A stretch of DNA of 64,000 nucleotides from assembly GCA_028690035.1 (NCBI GenBank), contig JAQVCA010000004.1, positions 219,937 through 283,936 of the forward strand, written 5' to 3'. Positions 29,946-37,715 of the stretch are shown here, in pieces. The DNA is from Comamonas sp. GTDB lineage: Bacteria > Pseudomonadota > Gammaproteobacteria > Burkholderiales > Burkholderiaceae_C. Position 1 is the first letter of the stretch, and the number at the start of each line of letters is the position of its first letter. Under the pieces are notes generated by a model. It saw only the letters and a list, made by a program, of their open reading frames with translations, ran no database searches and had not been told where the DNA came from. The position numbers and the translations under genes are program-made.

Positions 29946-30722
29946 TCAACGGTGGCGCAGGTAACCGCCGGGGGCCACGGTAATCAACAGCTTGGCCTCC
30001 ATCTCCTCATCCACTTCAAAGTTCGGGTTTTGCGTCAGGTACTCGCACACGGCTGTTTTGGGGTTGTTGCCCACCTCCCAGGGGCGGTCGGGGTACATGC
30101 CTGCAGGCAAATCTTCGATCACGGTATCAAACACCACACAGTAACTGCCTTGGCTGACCAACGGTGCGTAGGCCTGCAGCTCTGCCAACACATGCGCGTG
30201 CGTGTGGTTGGAGTCGAGGATCACCATTACCCGCTCGTAGCTTGTCGCCTGCGCTTGCACCTCTGCAATGATTTCGGGGTCAATAGACGAACCTTGGATC
30301 ATGTCGATCCGGTGTGCCATAGGGTGGGCCTCGATGGCGGCGCGGTTGTGCGTGCGGATATCGATGTCGATGCCCAGCACCCGCCGCTTTGTCGCCTTGG
30401 GGTCGAGCGTTTCTCCGTTTTCTACGGCATCGCAATAATCGAGCAAGGCGAGCATGGAAGCACTCAAGATGAGTGAGCCCCCGTGGGCAATGCCGGTTTC
30501 AATGATCAGATCGGGTTTGATCTTCCAGATCAGCTCCTGAATTGCGACCATGTCTTGCGGCAGCTGGATGATAGGCCTGTCCATCCAGCGGAAGTTGTAG
30601 GCATAGTGCTTTGGCGTAATGTCGCCGACCCAGTTCAGGGATGCCTTGCGCAGTTCACCGTCAGCGCGCAGTGCATCGATGTTCTGCTGCACTTCGTTCT
30701 TGAACACGTCGTTAGGGTTCAT
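29946..30722 (-). CDS. Cephalosporin hydroxylase (CmcI)-family protein, probable methyltransferase
   Basis: A 258-residue protein of the CmcI/rhamnosyl O-methyltransferase family. 'LIIETGIAHGGSLILSASML' (about 72-91) is the SAM-binding start, 'VLGIDIDIRTHNRAAI' (about 115-130) the acidic strand, and 'DSNHTHAHVLAEL' (about 169-181) the family's metal or acceptor loop. In glycan loci these proteins are thought to O-methylate sugars; the name 'hydroxylase' is historical. The start overlaps the WbqC stop by 11 bases. Confidence 0.85.
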   Translation of the reverse strand: MNPNDVFKNEVQQNIDALRADGELRKASLNWVGDITPKHYAYNFRWMDRPIIQLPQDMVAIQELIWKIKPDLIIETGIAHGGSLILSASMLALLDYCDAVENGETLDPKATKRRVLGIDIDIRTHNRAAIEAHPMAHRIDMIQGSSIDPEIIAEVQAQATSYERVMVILDSNHTHAHVLAELQAYAPLVSQGSYCVVFDTVIEDLPAGMYPDRPWEVGNNPKTAVCEYLTQNPNFEVDEEMEAKLLITVAPGGYLRHR

Positions 30723-31428
30723 TGAAAAATTCTTTCCAAGGGCGGGTGCTAGGGTTGATGTATTTCAGACCGTCGTGGCCGCAATTTGCGATCAAATCCA
30801 AGCCAGAGACGTAGGGTGTAAATGTGCCGTGTAGCTGCTGGTACGGCAGGCACGAGTAATCCATGTACTCGACCGCAATCCCGCCACACTCGAACAGCGC
30901 GTGATCCAAGTAATTCTTTGCGCCGTGGCCGGTGACATAGGTCGTAGCCCGCAGGTGCTGGCAGATATCGAACAAGCGTTGACTGCTCTTGCCCGGGATG
31001 CACAGCAAAGAAGAATCGAAAAAAACTCGGGACTCGGTTAGTCCGAAGTAGTCGGCAATCGCCATGGTTGAGGCGCGAGAAATCGCCGCAAGATGAGGGA
31101 GTGCCTGCGAAAAAACCTGATCCACCACGTCAAGCATGTCGCCTATGAAGGGAGCCCCGGCATACGCTTGTTTCAGTAGATGACGATGCTTACCCCGCCA
31201 ATCCTCGCGCTCGTCCGCCTCGACTTCGTTCAGCAATTGACCACGATGCGCATCGCGCAACGGCACAGTCATCCACTTTGAACCGCAGTTTGTCTTTACC
31301 TGAACACGGTTGTAGAACCCACGCGCAAGTTGCACATCGTCATAGTGCACGAATCGATCAGCGATCCGCACCTGCTCCAGCAGCCCCACCCAAGGGAAGT
31401 ACATTGGCTGTGAGATCACAAGTTTCAT
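30712..31428 (-). CDS. WbqC family protein
   Basis: A 238-residue protein with the family N-terminus 'ISQPMYFPWVGLLEQVRIAD' and 'RFVHYDDVQLARGFYNRVQVK'. WbqC-like proteins recur in O-antigen loci beside DegT aminotransferases and formyl- or acyl-transferases; their biochemistry is not firmly established. The start shares ATGA with the formyltransferase stop (31425-31428), so the two are coupled. Confidence 0.88.
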   Translation of the reverse strand: MKLVISQPMYFPWVGLLEQVRIADRFVHYDDVQLARGFYNRVQVKTNCGSKWMTVPLRDAHRGQLLNEVEADEREDWRGKHRHLLKQAYAGAPFIGDMLDVVDQVFSQALPHLAAISRASTMAIADYFGLTESRVFFDSSLLCIPGKSSQRLFDICQHLRATTYVTGHGAKNYLDHALFECGGIAVEYMDYSCLPYQQLHGTFTPYVSGLDLIANCGHDGLKYINPSTRPWKEFFNEP

Positions 31429-32078
31429 AGAGTTGGCAGTACTGGGATCGGTGTTTCAATTTCCAGTCCATTGCTGTACCGAGAGATGGCTGCAGTTGTG
31501 CACGACGCTAGGACGTGACCATCGGAGACATCCCTCTGTTGGATCCAGAACAGAGTTAGCCAAACTTTCTGCAGATGACTGATCCGCTCGGCTAATGCCA
31601 ACGGCACATCTGCGTTGATTGGGTTTTTCACTTGCTGCACGATCTGCCCTGTGTCGAGGCCAGCATCTACGCGGTGGAGAGTGGCTCCGATCAAGCCAGC
31701 CCTCGCGGCCACCGCCTTGGCGACGGAGCCTAAGCCCGGAAATTCTGGAAGCAGGGATGGATGGATGTTACTGACTTCAAACGCTCCAAAAAGTTCTTCG
31801 CCGATGCGGCGGGTATAGAAAAGCAAGATGCGCTCAACCCCGAGTTGGCCGAAATAAATTGCCGCTTCCCGCGAAAATGACTCACAGTTCTGGTAAGGCA
31901 GGACGCGTGACGATAGGGCATGGGCCGAAGCCCATTCAGCCAGACCGCAAGGGCGATCAGTGAGCACGACCCAGTGGTGCTCCTGGCCTCCTTGCTGGAG
32001 ACATTCAACCGCAGCCGCCAACGCGCTGCCACCACTGGACCCAATGACTCCCAGTCGGGTTGATGGCGCAACCGTCAT
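31425..32078 (-). CDS. PurN-like formyltransferase, probable sugar N-formyltransferase
   Basis: A 217-residue enzyme of the formyltetrahydrofolate-dependent transferase fold. The catalytic N104 and H106 ('SNIHPSLLP') and D142 ('LDTGQI') are present with the spacing of PurN (N-x-H, then 36 residues to Asp). The N-terminal 'GVIGSSGGSAL' is glycinamide-formyltransferase-like. Its position directly after an aminotransferase suggests it formylates the new amino group of the nucleotide sugar; a true PurN is the alternative. ATG 32078 is fixed by the ATGA overlap with the aminotransferase; an upstream start at 32108 is less likely. Confidence 0.78.
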   Translation of the reverse strand: MTVAPSTRLGVIGSSGGSALAAAVECLQQGGQEHHWVVLTDRPCGLAEWASAHALSSRVLPYQNCESFSREAAIYFGQLGVERILLFYTRRIGEELFGAFEVSNIHPSLLPEFPGLGSVAKAVAARAGLIGATLHRVDAGLDTGQIVQQVKNPINADVPLALAERISHLQKVWLTLFWIQQRDVSDGHVLASCTTAAISRYSNGLEIETPIPVLPTL

Positions 32079-33202
32079 GAAATTGACCCAAGTGCTCCAG
32101 AAACGCAACTCACCACGCGATCAATTTCTTCATCAGTCATGTCGTGATAACTGGGCAGGTTGATTGCCCGTGCGGACAGCGAGCGGCTTACTGTGTGCTG
32201 TGGACGCGCAACGAACATCGGTAAGGTGGACAGGGGCCAAAAGAAAACTCGCCCATCTATGTTGTCCGCTCTGAACGCGTCAAGCACGCGCGCACGGTCG
32301 AAGGGCGTATCGCTATGAGCTACCACGGTTGGCATCCAATATCCATTCGTGGTGCTAGCAGGCTCGGGGTTCAGCGCGAACGGTAGATCACGTAGAGTAT
32401 CGCGATAACGCTCGAAAATCCGCCGCTTTCCCGCAATCAATTCGTCGATGCGTTCCATCTGCCCGCAACCGATCGCCGCCTGCAGGTTCGACATCTTGTA
32501 TTTAAAGCCAATCCGCTCGGGCCAGAACTGACGTGCTTCGCAGCGGGCACGGCCATGGTTGGAAAGCGTGAGGACACGCTCATAGAGTGTTTCGTCGTCG
32601 GTGACAAATATGCCACCTTCGCCCGTGGTCATAGTCTTGGTTCCATGAAAAGAAAAAGCACCAAAAATACCCATGGAACCCGCTCTACGTCCGTGCCACA
32701 CCGAGCCTATTGCTTCAGCAGCATCTTCAATGAGGTGCAGTCCATGTTCTTGGGCAATAGCCTGCAATGCATCCATATCACATAAATTGCCGTAGAGGTG
32801 TACAGCAAGAATGGCTTTGGTGCGTGGTGTGATCGCCGCCCTGACAGCCGCAGGATCCAAGCACCAAGTGTCGGGGAGTACATCGACCAAGACTGGCCGC
32901 GCGCCCAGATGAACGATGGGGGCAGCCGAGGCAATCCAATTGATGTCGGCGAGTATGACTTCATCGCCTGGCCCTATACCCAGCCCGGCCATGCCTAGAT
33001 GCAAAGCTCCTGTGCCGCTGGAAGTCGCAATTGCATGACGCACTCCAAGATGCGTACAGAATTGACGCTCGAACCGATCTATATATTCGTAACAGCGCTC
33101 GCCCCATCCATGAGTCGCTGCGTCCGTGGCATAGCGGATTTCAAGTTCGGTAATCGAAGGCTTGGTGTAGTAGATGCGGCTTGGTGTTTGTGCGTCGCTC
33201 AT
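32075..33202 (-). CDS. DegT/DnrJ/EryC1 PLP-dependent sugar aminotransferase
   Basis: A 375-residue aminotransferase that converts a keto-sugar nucleotide to an amino sugar, usually with glutamate as donor. The PLP lysine is K189 in 'SFHGTKTMTTGEGG', and D160 in 'IEDAAEAIG' binds the pyridine nitrogen. Retention of Lys argues against the RfbH/ColD dehydratases of the same fold, in which it is His. The probable substrate is the 4-keto group of the C-methylated CDP-sugar made by its neighbours. ATG 33202 overlaps the C-methyltransferase stop by ATGA. Confidence 0.9.
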   Translation of the reverse strand: MSDAQTPSRIYYTKPSITELEIRYATDAATHGWGERCYEYIDRFERQFCTHLGVRHAIATSSGTGALHLGMAGLGIGPGDEVILADINWIASAAPIVHLGARPVLVDVLPDTWCLDPAAVRAAITPRTKAILAVHLYGNLCDMDALQAIAQEHGLHLIEDAAEAIGSVWHGRRAGSMGIFGAFSFHGTKTMTTGEGGIFVTDDETLYERVLTLSNHGRARCEARQFWPERIGFKYKMSNLQAAIGCGQMERIDELIAGKRRIFERYRDTLRDLPFALNPEPASTTNGYWMPTVVAHSDTPFDRARVLDAFRADNIDGRVFFWPLSTLPMFVARPQHTVSRSLSARAINLPSYHDMTDEEIDRVVSCVSGALGSIS

Positions 33203-34422
33203 GAAATCTCCAAAAGTGGTACAGCTGTCACAAACTTCCCACCCCACTCCCGAACATACGACAACTGTTCCATGATTTCATCGCGCAGGTTCCAGGGAAG
33301 AATGACGATGAAATCGGGTTGTGTGGCCCGCAGGTGCGCTTCATTCACCACCGGGATGCGCGAGCCGGGCAGATAACGCCCCTGCTTGTGTGGCGAGGCA
33401 TCGACCACATAAGCCAACAAATCCGGGCGGATGCCTGCGTAATTGAGCAAGGTATTGCCTTTAGCGGCAGCGCCGTAGCCCACCACCTGCTGGCCTTGGC
33501 GTTTGCATGACAGCAAGAAGGCCAGAAAGTCGTTCTTGACCGCATCGGCCTGGGTCTGAAAATTTTCATACCACCCCATATCGTGCATACCGGCAGCGGC
33601 TTCTTTGGCTTGCAGTGCTGCCACAGCAGGTGTTTGCGCATGGCGGGCACCGGTGTGGCATGCCCACAGGCGCAACGAGCCTCCGTGGGTGGGTAGCTCT
33701 TCGACATCCCAAATGCGTAGCCCGTGGTGTGCCAGCACCTGTGCGGCGGTGTGCAGGCAGAAGTAGGAAAAATGCTCGTGGTAAACGGTGTCGAACTGGC
33801 GCTGCTGCACCAACTGCAGCAGGTGGGGAAATTCGAGGCTAACAACCCCTTCGGGGGCCAGCACGGTGGCCAGACCGGCAACAAAGTCGTTCACATCAGG
33901 CACATGGGCCAGCACATTGTTGCCCACCACCAGGTCGGCCTGGCGTACCTGGGCGCTGAAGTCCTGTGCAAAGCGCTGGCCAAAGAATTGCTCCAGCGTC
34001 TCGATGCCGCGCGCGCGGGCGGCTTCGGCAGTGCTGGCGGTGGGCTCCACACCGATGCAGCGAATGCCACGCGCCTGCACGTACTGCAGCAAATAGCCAT
34101 CGTTGGAGGCGATCTCCAGCACCAAGCTGCTTGTATTCAACTGCAGCCGCGCTACGGCTTGATCGACATAGCGTTCAGCATGTGCCAGCCAGCTGCGCGA
34201 GTACGAAGAAAAATACACATAGCTACTAGAGAACAGTGCGTCGTGGCGCTGCACTTCATCGACTTGCACCAGATGGCAGTGATGGCAGGTGTACAAGCGC
34301 AACGGAAAGTAGGTTTCTGGCGCTTGCAGGTCTGATGCTGAGAGGAAGGCATTGGAGGGAGGCGCGCTCCCCAAATCGAGAAAGGTGTGATGGAGCGGCG
34401 TGGCGCAGAGGCGGCATTTCAT
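33199..34422 (-). CDS. Sugar C-methyltransferase (NovU/TylC family)
   Basis: A 407-residue SAM-dependent C-methyltransferase. An N-terminal zinc site with C3, C6, C46 and C49 ('CRLC', 'CHHC') is followed by the SAM domain ('VLEIASNDGYLLQYV', 101-115), a 'HEHFSYF' segment with the conserved His residues, and the C-terminal family domain ('VVGYGAAAKGNTLLNYAGI'). Characterised members add a branching methyl at C3 or C5 of 4-keto-sugar nucleotides, usually dTDP-linked. Here the pathway genes point to a CDP-linked substrate. ATGA overlaps at both ends couple it to its neighbours. Confidence 0.9.
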   Translation of the reverse strand: MKCRLCATPLHHTFLDLGSAPPSNAFLSASDLQAPETYFPLRLYTCHHCHLVQVDEVQRHDALFSSSYVYFSSYSRSWLAHAERYVDQAVARLQLNTSSLVLEIASNDGYLLQYVQARGIRCIGVEPTASTAEAARARGIETLEQFFGQRFAQDFSAQVRQADLVVGNNVLAHVPDVNDFVAGLATVLAPEGVVSLEFPHLLQLVQQRQFDTVYHEHFSYFCLHTAAQVLAHHGLRIWDVEELPTHGGSLRLWACHTGARHAQTPAVAALQAKEAAAGMHDMGWYENFQTQADAVKNDFLAFLLSCKRQGQQVVGYGAAAKGNTLLNYAGIRPDLLAYVVDASPHKQGRYLPGSRIPVVNEAHLRATQPDFIVILPWNLRDEIMEQLSYVREWGGKFVTAVPLLEIS

Positions 34423-34970
34423 AGGCGTATTCCTGCAAAGCCTGGAGCAATCAGGGGGTGGCTCTGGTCACGGGCAGACACCTGAGCCACGGGCAGCGGC
34501 CAGGCGATGGCCAATAGCGGATCGTCGTAGCGCAGACCTGCTTCGCAATCGAGTGTCCAAGGAGCAGTGTGCATATATAGCAATTGGGCTTCGTCGGTCA
34601 GGGCTTGAAAACCGTGGGCAAAACCTTCTGGCAAAAAGAAGGCGCGGTTGTTGTCTTCGGCCAGCTCCATGGCATGCCAGCGCAGAAAGGTGGGTGAACC
34701 AGCGCGCACGTCCACGGCCACGTCATAAACGCGCCCGCGCAGGCAGCGTATGAGTTTGGCTTCGGCAGCCGGTGGCTTTTGGTAGTGCAGGCCGCGCAGG
34801 CTGCCGCGCCCTTGGGTGTGTGACCAGTTGATTTGCGTGAAGTGCAAATGCGAGCGGATGGGTGCGAATGCTTGTTCGCAAAATAGCCGTGTAAAGCGTC
34901 CACGGGCATCACCCACGACCGGTTGGTCGATTTCAAACAGGCCCGAAAAGGGGGTGTGGTGCAACTTCAT
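34419..34970 (-). CDS. RmlC-like 4-keto-sugar 3,5- (or 3-) epimerase
   Basis: A 183-residue cupin epimerase resembling dTDP-4-dehydrorhamnose 3,5-epimerase. Catalytic H62 ('RGLHYQ'), K72 and Y132 are retained, as are 'FLPEGFAHGF' and 'DDP'. No rmlA, rmlB or rmlD is present, and it lies between CDP-glucose dehydratase and a C-methyltransferase, so it probably epimerises CDP-4-keto-6-deoxyglucose (inference), much as NovW precedes NovU. ATG 34970 overlaps the rfbG stop; a start three codons upstream is possible. Confidence 0.85.
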   Translation of the reverse strand: MKLHHTPFSGLFEIDQPVVGDARGRFTRLFCEQAFAPIRSHLHFTQINWSHTQGRGSLRGLHYQKPPAAEAKLIRCLRGRVYDVAVDVRAGSPTFLRWHAMELAEDNNRAFFLPEGFAHGFQALTDEAQLLYMHTAPWTLDCEAGLRYDDPLLAIAWPLPVAQVSARDQSHPLIAPGFAGIRL

Positions 34971-36046
34971 TGTGCCCACTCCAAACCCTGCTTTTGAGCG
35001 GCGGCGGTGTAGGCGGCAAGGTCGTCCATGCTGCCCAGCTGTCCACGCTCGTGGTAGCCGAGGTACCAGCGCGCAGTGCGCTCCAGGGTTTCATCAAGGC
35101 TCCAGACGGGCCGCCAGGCGAGTTGCTCTTGGGCTGCACTTGCGTCCAGCCGTAATACTGCAGCTTCGTGGGGCTGGGCACTGGCGTCGTGTTCGACGCG
35201 CAGGGCCTGCCAGTGGTGCGCCAGGCGATAGGTCAGGGTTTGCACGCTGACTTCACCCGCATTGCCGGGGCCGAAATTCCATGCCTGGGCCAAAGTGGCG
35301 TCTTGCCATAACAGCTGCGCCAGACGCAGATAACCGGAAAGCGGCTCCAGCACATGCTGCCAAGGGCGGATGGCGCCCGGGTTGCGCACCACCAGCGCCT
35401 GGCCCAAGGTTGCCGCACGCACCAAGTCGGGCACCAGACGATCTTGTGCCCAATCACCACCACCAATCACATTGCCCGCGCGCGCCGTGGCCAAGCGAAC
35501 ACCTGACTCGGCAGAACTAAAGAAGCTTTTGCGCCAGCAATCGCTGACCAGCTCGGCGCAGGCCTTGGAGCTGCTGTAGGGGTCATGCCCGCCCAGGGGG
35601 TCGTTTTCGCGGTAGCCCTCTGGGTGTGTGTGCTCGGCATACACCTTGTCGGTGGTGGCATTGACCAACACGCGCACCGAGGGGCAGGCACGCACGGCTT
35701 CCAACAAGTGGATCAGGCCCATCACATTGGTGGCAAAGGTAGCCACTGGTTCACGGTAACTGCGCCGCACCAAAGGCTGTGCTGCCAAGTGGAAGATGAT
35801 TTCGGGCTGGTGCTGTTGCAGCACCTTGTGTACGGCCTGGGCATCGCGCAGATCGATCCGGTAGTCCGCAACATCGGCAAGCTGCAATGCAGCCCAGTGC
35901 GACGGCTGCGTGTCAGGATCAAGCGCCAGCCCCACCACTTGCGCCCCCAGGCTGCGCAGCCACAACACAAGCCACGACCCTTTGAAGCCCGTATGCCCAG
36001 TCACAAGCACGCGACGCCCTACGTACAAGCCACCAAAGACGGTCAT
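34967..36046 (-). CDS. rfbG: CDP-glucose 4,6-dehydratase
   Basis: A 359-residue short-chain dehydrogenase-type enzyme that makes CDP-4-keto-6-deoxyglucose. The NAD site '[12 protein letters not shown]' (15-26), 'HLAAQPLV', 'NATTDKVY' (129-136) and the catalytic Y157-x3-K161 ('DPYSSSK') are all family-specific; 'FKGSWL' and 'TTDK' distinguish it from dTDP-glucose dehydratase. ATG 36046 is fixed by the ATGA overlap with rfbF. Confidence 0.93.
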   Translation of the reverse strand: MTVFGGLYVGRRVLVTGHTGFKGSWLVLWLRSLGAQVVGLALDPDTQPSHWAALQLADVADYRIDLRDAQAVHKVLQQHQPEIIFHLAAQPLVRRSYREPVATFATNVMGLIHLLEAVRACPSVRVLVNATTDKVYAEHTHPEGYRENDPLGGHDPYSSSKACAELVSDCWRKSFFSSAESGVRLATARAGNVIGGGDWAQDRLVPDLVRAATLGQALVVRNPGAIRPWQHVLEPLSGYLRLAQLLWQDATLAQAWNFGPGNAGEVSVQTLTYRLAHHWQALRVEHDASAQPHEAAVLRLDASAAQEQLAWRPVWSLDETLERTARWYLGYHERGQLGSMDDLAAYTAAAQKQGLEWAQ

Positions 36047-36813
36047 GCCCACACCCTCCACGGAGCTTGACCACTAAGCCAGAGTTCTTCGAGCTTGTTC
36101 TTGTCGCGTAGCGTGTCCATGGGCTGCCAAAAGCCCCGGTGCTGGTAGGCCGACAACTGGCCATCGCGTGCCAGACGCTCCAGCGGCGCGCGCTCCCAGA
36201 CGGTGGAGTCACCGTCGATCAGATCCAGCACGCCGGGTTCGAGCACAAAGAAGCCACCGTTGATCCAAGTGCCGTCGCCAGCGGGCTTCTCTTCAAAGCG
36301 GGTGATGCGGCTGTCATCAATGTCAATGGCACCAAAGCGCCCGGGCGGCTGCGCTGCGCACATGGTGGCCAGCAGACCCTTGCTGCGGTGCAACGCCAGC
36401 TCTGCCGTGATATCGATGTCGGCAACGCCGTCACCGTAGGTGAAAAAAAACGTCTCACTATCCAGATAAGGGGCCACGCGCTTGAGGCGACCACCAGTTT
36501 GGGTATCTGCGCCAGTATCCACCAAGGTCACGCGCCAAGGCTCAACATGCTTTTGGTGAACTTCCAGCGAATTGGTGCGCATGTCGAAGGTGACATCGGA
36601 CATGTGCAGAAAGTAGTTCGCAAAGTACTCCTTAATCATGTACCCCTTGTAACCGAGACAAATGATGAAATCGTTCACACCGTGGTGCGCATAAATTTTC
36701 AGGATATGCCAAAGAATTGGCATGCCGCCAATCTCGATCATGGGTTTTGGGCGCAGTGCAGATTCTTCACTGATACGAGTTCCCAGGCCGCCGGCCAGTA
36801 TGACTGCTTTCAT
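36043..36813 (-). CDS. rfbF: Glucose-1-phosphate cytidylyltransferase
   Basis: A 256-residue enzyme making CDP-glucose from CTP and glucose 1-phosphate, the entry to CDP-6-deoxysugars. The nucleotidyltransferase loop '[13 protein letters not shown]' and '[17 protein letters not shown]' lie at residues 6-38, and '[11 protein letters not shown]' is the metal site. 'RISEES' is specific to the cytidylyltransferase group. The stop overlaps the rfbG start, and the preceding GT2 stop is 2 bases upstream. Confidence 0.95.
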   Translation of the reverse strand: MKAVILAGGLGTRISEESALRPKPMIEIGGMPILWHILKIYAHHGVNDFIICLGYKGYMIKEYFANYFLHMSDVTFDMRTNSLEVHQKHVEPWRVTLVDTGADTQTGGRLKRVAPYLDSETFFFTYGDGVADIDITAELALHRSKGLLATMCAAQPPGRFGAIDIDDSRITRFEEKPAGDGTWINGGFFVLEPGVLDLIDGDSTVWERAPLERLARDGQLSAYQHRGFWQPMDTLRDKNKLEELWLSGQAPWRVWA

Positions 36814-36815
36814 TT

Positions 36816-37715
36816 TCAGTGCTCGCCCTTGTACATCAACGCCGTAATTTGCTCAGAGATTAGCCCCATCATGAAGGTAATCACGCTGCCGGTATAAAGC
36901 AGGGCACTCATATTGGTAAATTTATGCATGGTGATAAATGTCCACCCATACCAGCCAGTGGCCAGCAAAAACATGGCCAAGGCCACGGGGGCAAAAATTT
37001 TCAGCGGTGAAAACAGCGTGCCAATCTTGAAAATGATGAGCAAGAAGCGCGCGCCATCGCGCAGCAGGCGAATATGGCTTTTTCCAATCCGTTTGGCTGC
37101 GTGGATCGGCACGTAAGCCACCGAGTACCCGGCACGGAAAAACGCCATGGTGCTGGTGGTGGGGTAGGAAAAGCCATTGGGTAGCAGATAGAGAAACTCG
37201 CGGAACTTGTCCGCCCGCACGGCGCGAAAACCGCTGGTCAGGTCTTCCACCTTGTGCCCAGTCATCCAACTGGCCAGCCGGTTATACAGTCCATTGGCCA
37301 GTCCACGGCCCACGCTGGCCTGCGAGCCTTTTTGGCGCGCGCCGACCACCATATCGTGGCCCTGGTTCAACTGATCCAGCAGGCGTGGAATGTCGGCTGG
37401 ATCGTGCTGCCCGTCAGCATCCATAAACACCAGCACTTCCCCTTGCGCGGCGCGTGCCCCAGTCTTGATGGCTGCGCCATTGCCCTTGCTGTAGGGGTGG
37501 TGCACCACGCGTGCTCCGGCTGCTTGTGCCACGGCGGCGGTGTCGTCGGTGGAGCCGTCGTTGACGAGCAGCACCTCGGCAACGGCCTCAAGCCCCATCA
37601 GTGCCAGCTGGGCATGGATTTTGTCCACGGTGGCGCCGATGGCGGCAGACTCGTTTTTGGCGGGGAGGATGATGGAGAAAGGGATGCTTAATAAATTTCC
37701 CCTAACTACCGTCAT
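36816..37715 (-). CDS. Polyprenyl-phosphate glycosyltransferase-like GT2, two C-terminal membrane helices
   Basis: A 299-residue GT2 enzyme. '[20 protein letters not shown]' opens the GT-A domain, '[10 protein letters not shown]' and '[11 protein letters not shown]' bind the donor, and two membrane helices near residues 230-285 resemble the ArnC/GtrB/DPM1 class that loads a sugar onto undecaprenyl phosphate. Such a lipid-linked sugar could be the donor for the membrane glycosyltransferase encoded just upstream (inference). The start overlaps that gene's stop by ATGA. Confidence 0.88.
   Translation of the reverse strand: MTVVRGNLLSIPFSIILPAKNESAAIGATVDKIHAQLALMGLEAVAEVLLVNDGSTDDTAAVAQAAGARVVHHPYSKGNGAAIKTGARAAQGEVLVFMDADGQHDPADIPRLLDQLNQGHDMVVGARQKGSQASVGRGLANGLYNRLASWMTGHKVEDLTSGFRAVRADKFREFLYLLPNGFSYPTTSTMAFFRAGYSVAYVPIHAAKRIGKSHIRLLRDGARFLLIIFKIGTLFSPLKIFAPVALAMFLLATGWYGWTFITMHKFTNMSALLYTGSVITFMMGLISEQITALMYKGEH

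Noticed and set aside
32075..33202. RfbH-type CDP-4-keto-6-deoxyglucose 3-dehydratase
   Set aside because: Considered because of RfbF/RfbG next door, but the PLP lysine (K189) is present where RfbH has His, and no Fe-S ligand Cys set or RfbI-like reductase is seen.
34419..34970. Part of a dTDP-L-rhamnose pathway
   Set aside because: rmlA, rmlB and rmlD are absent from the window; the neighbours make a CDP-sugar.
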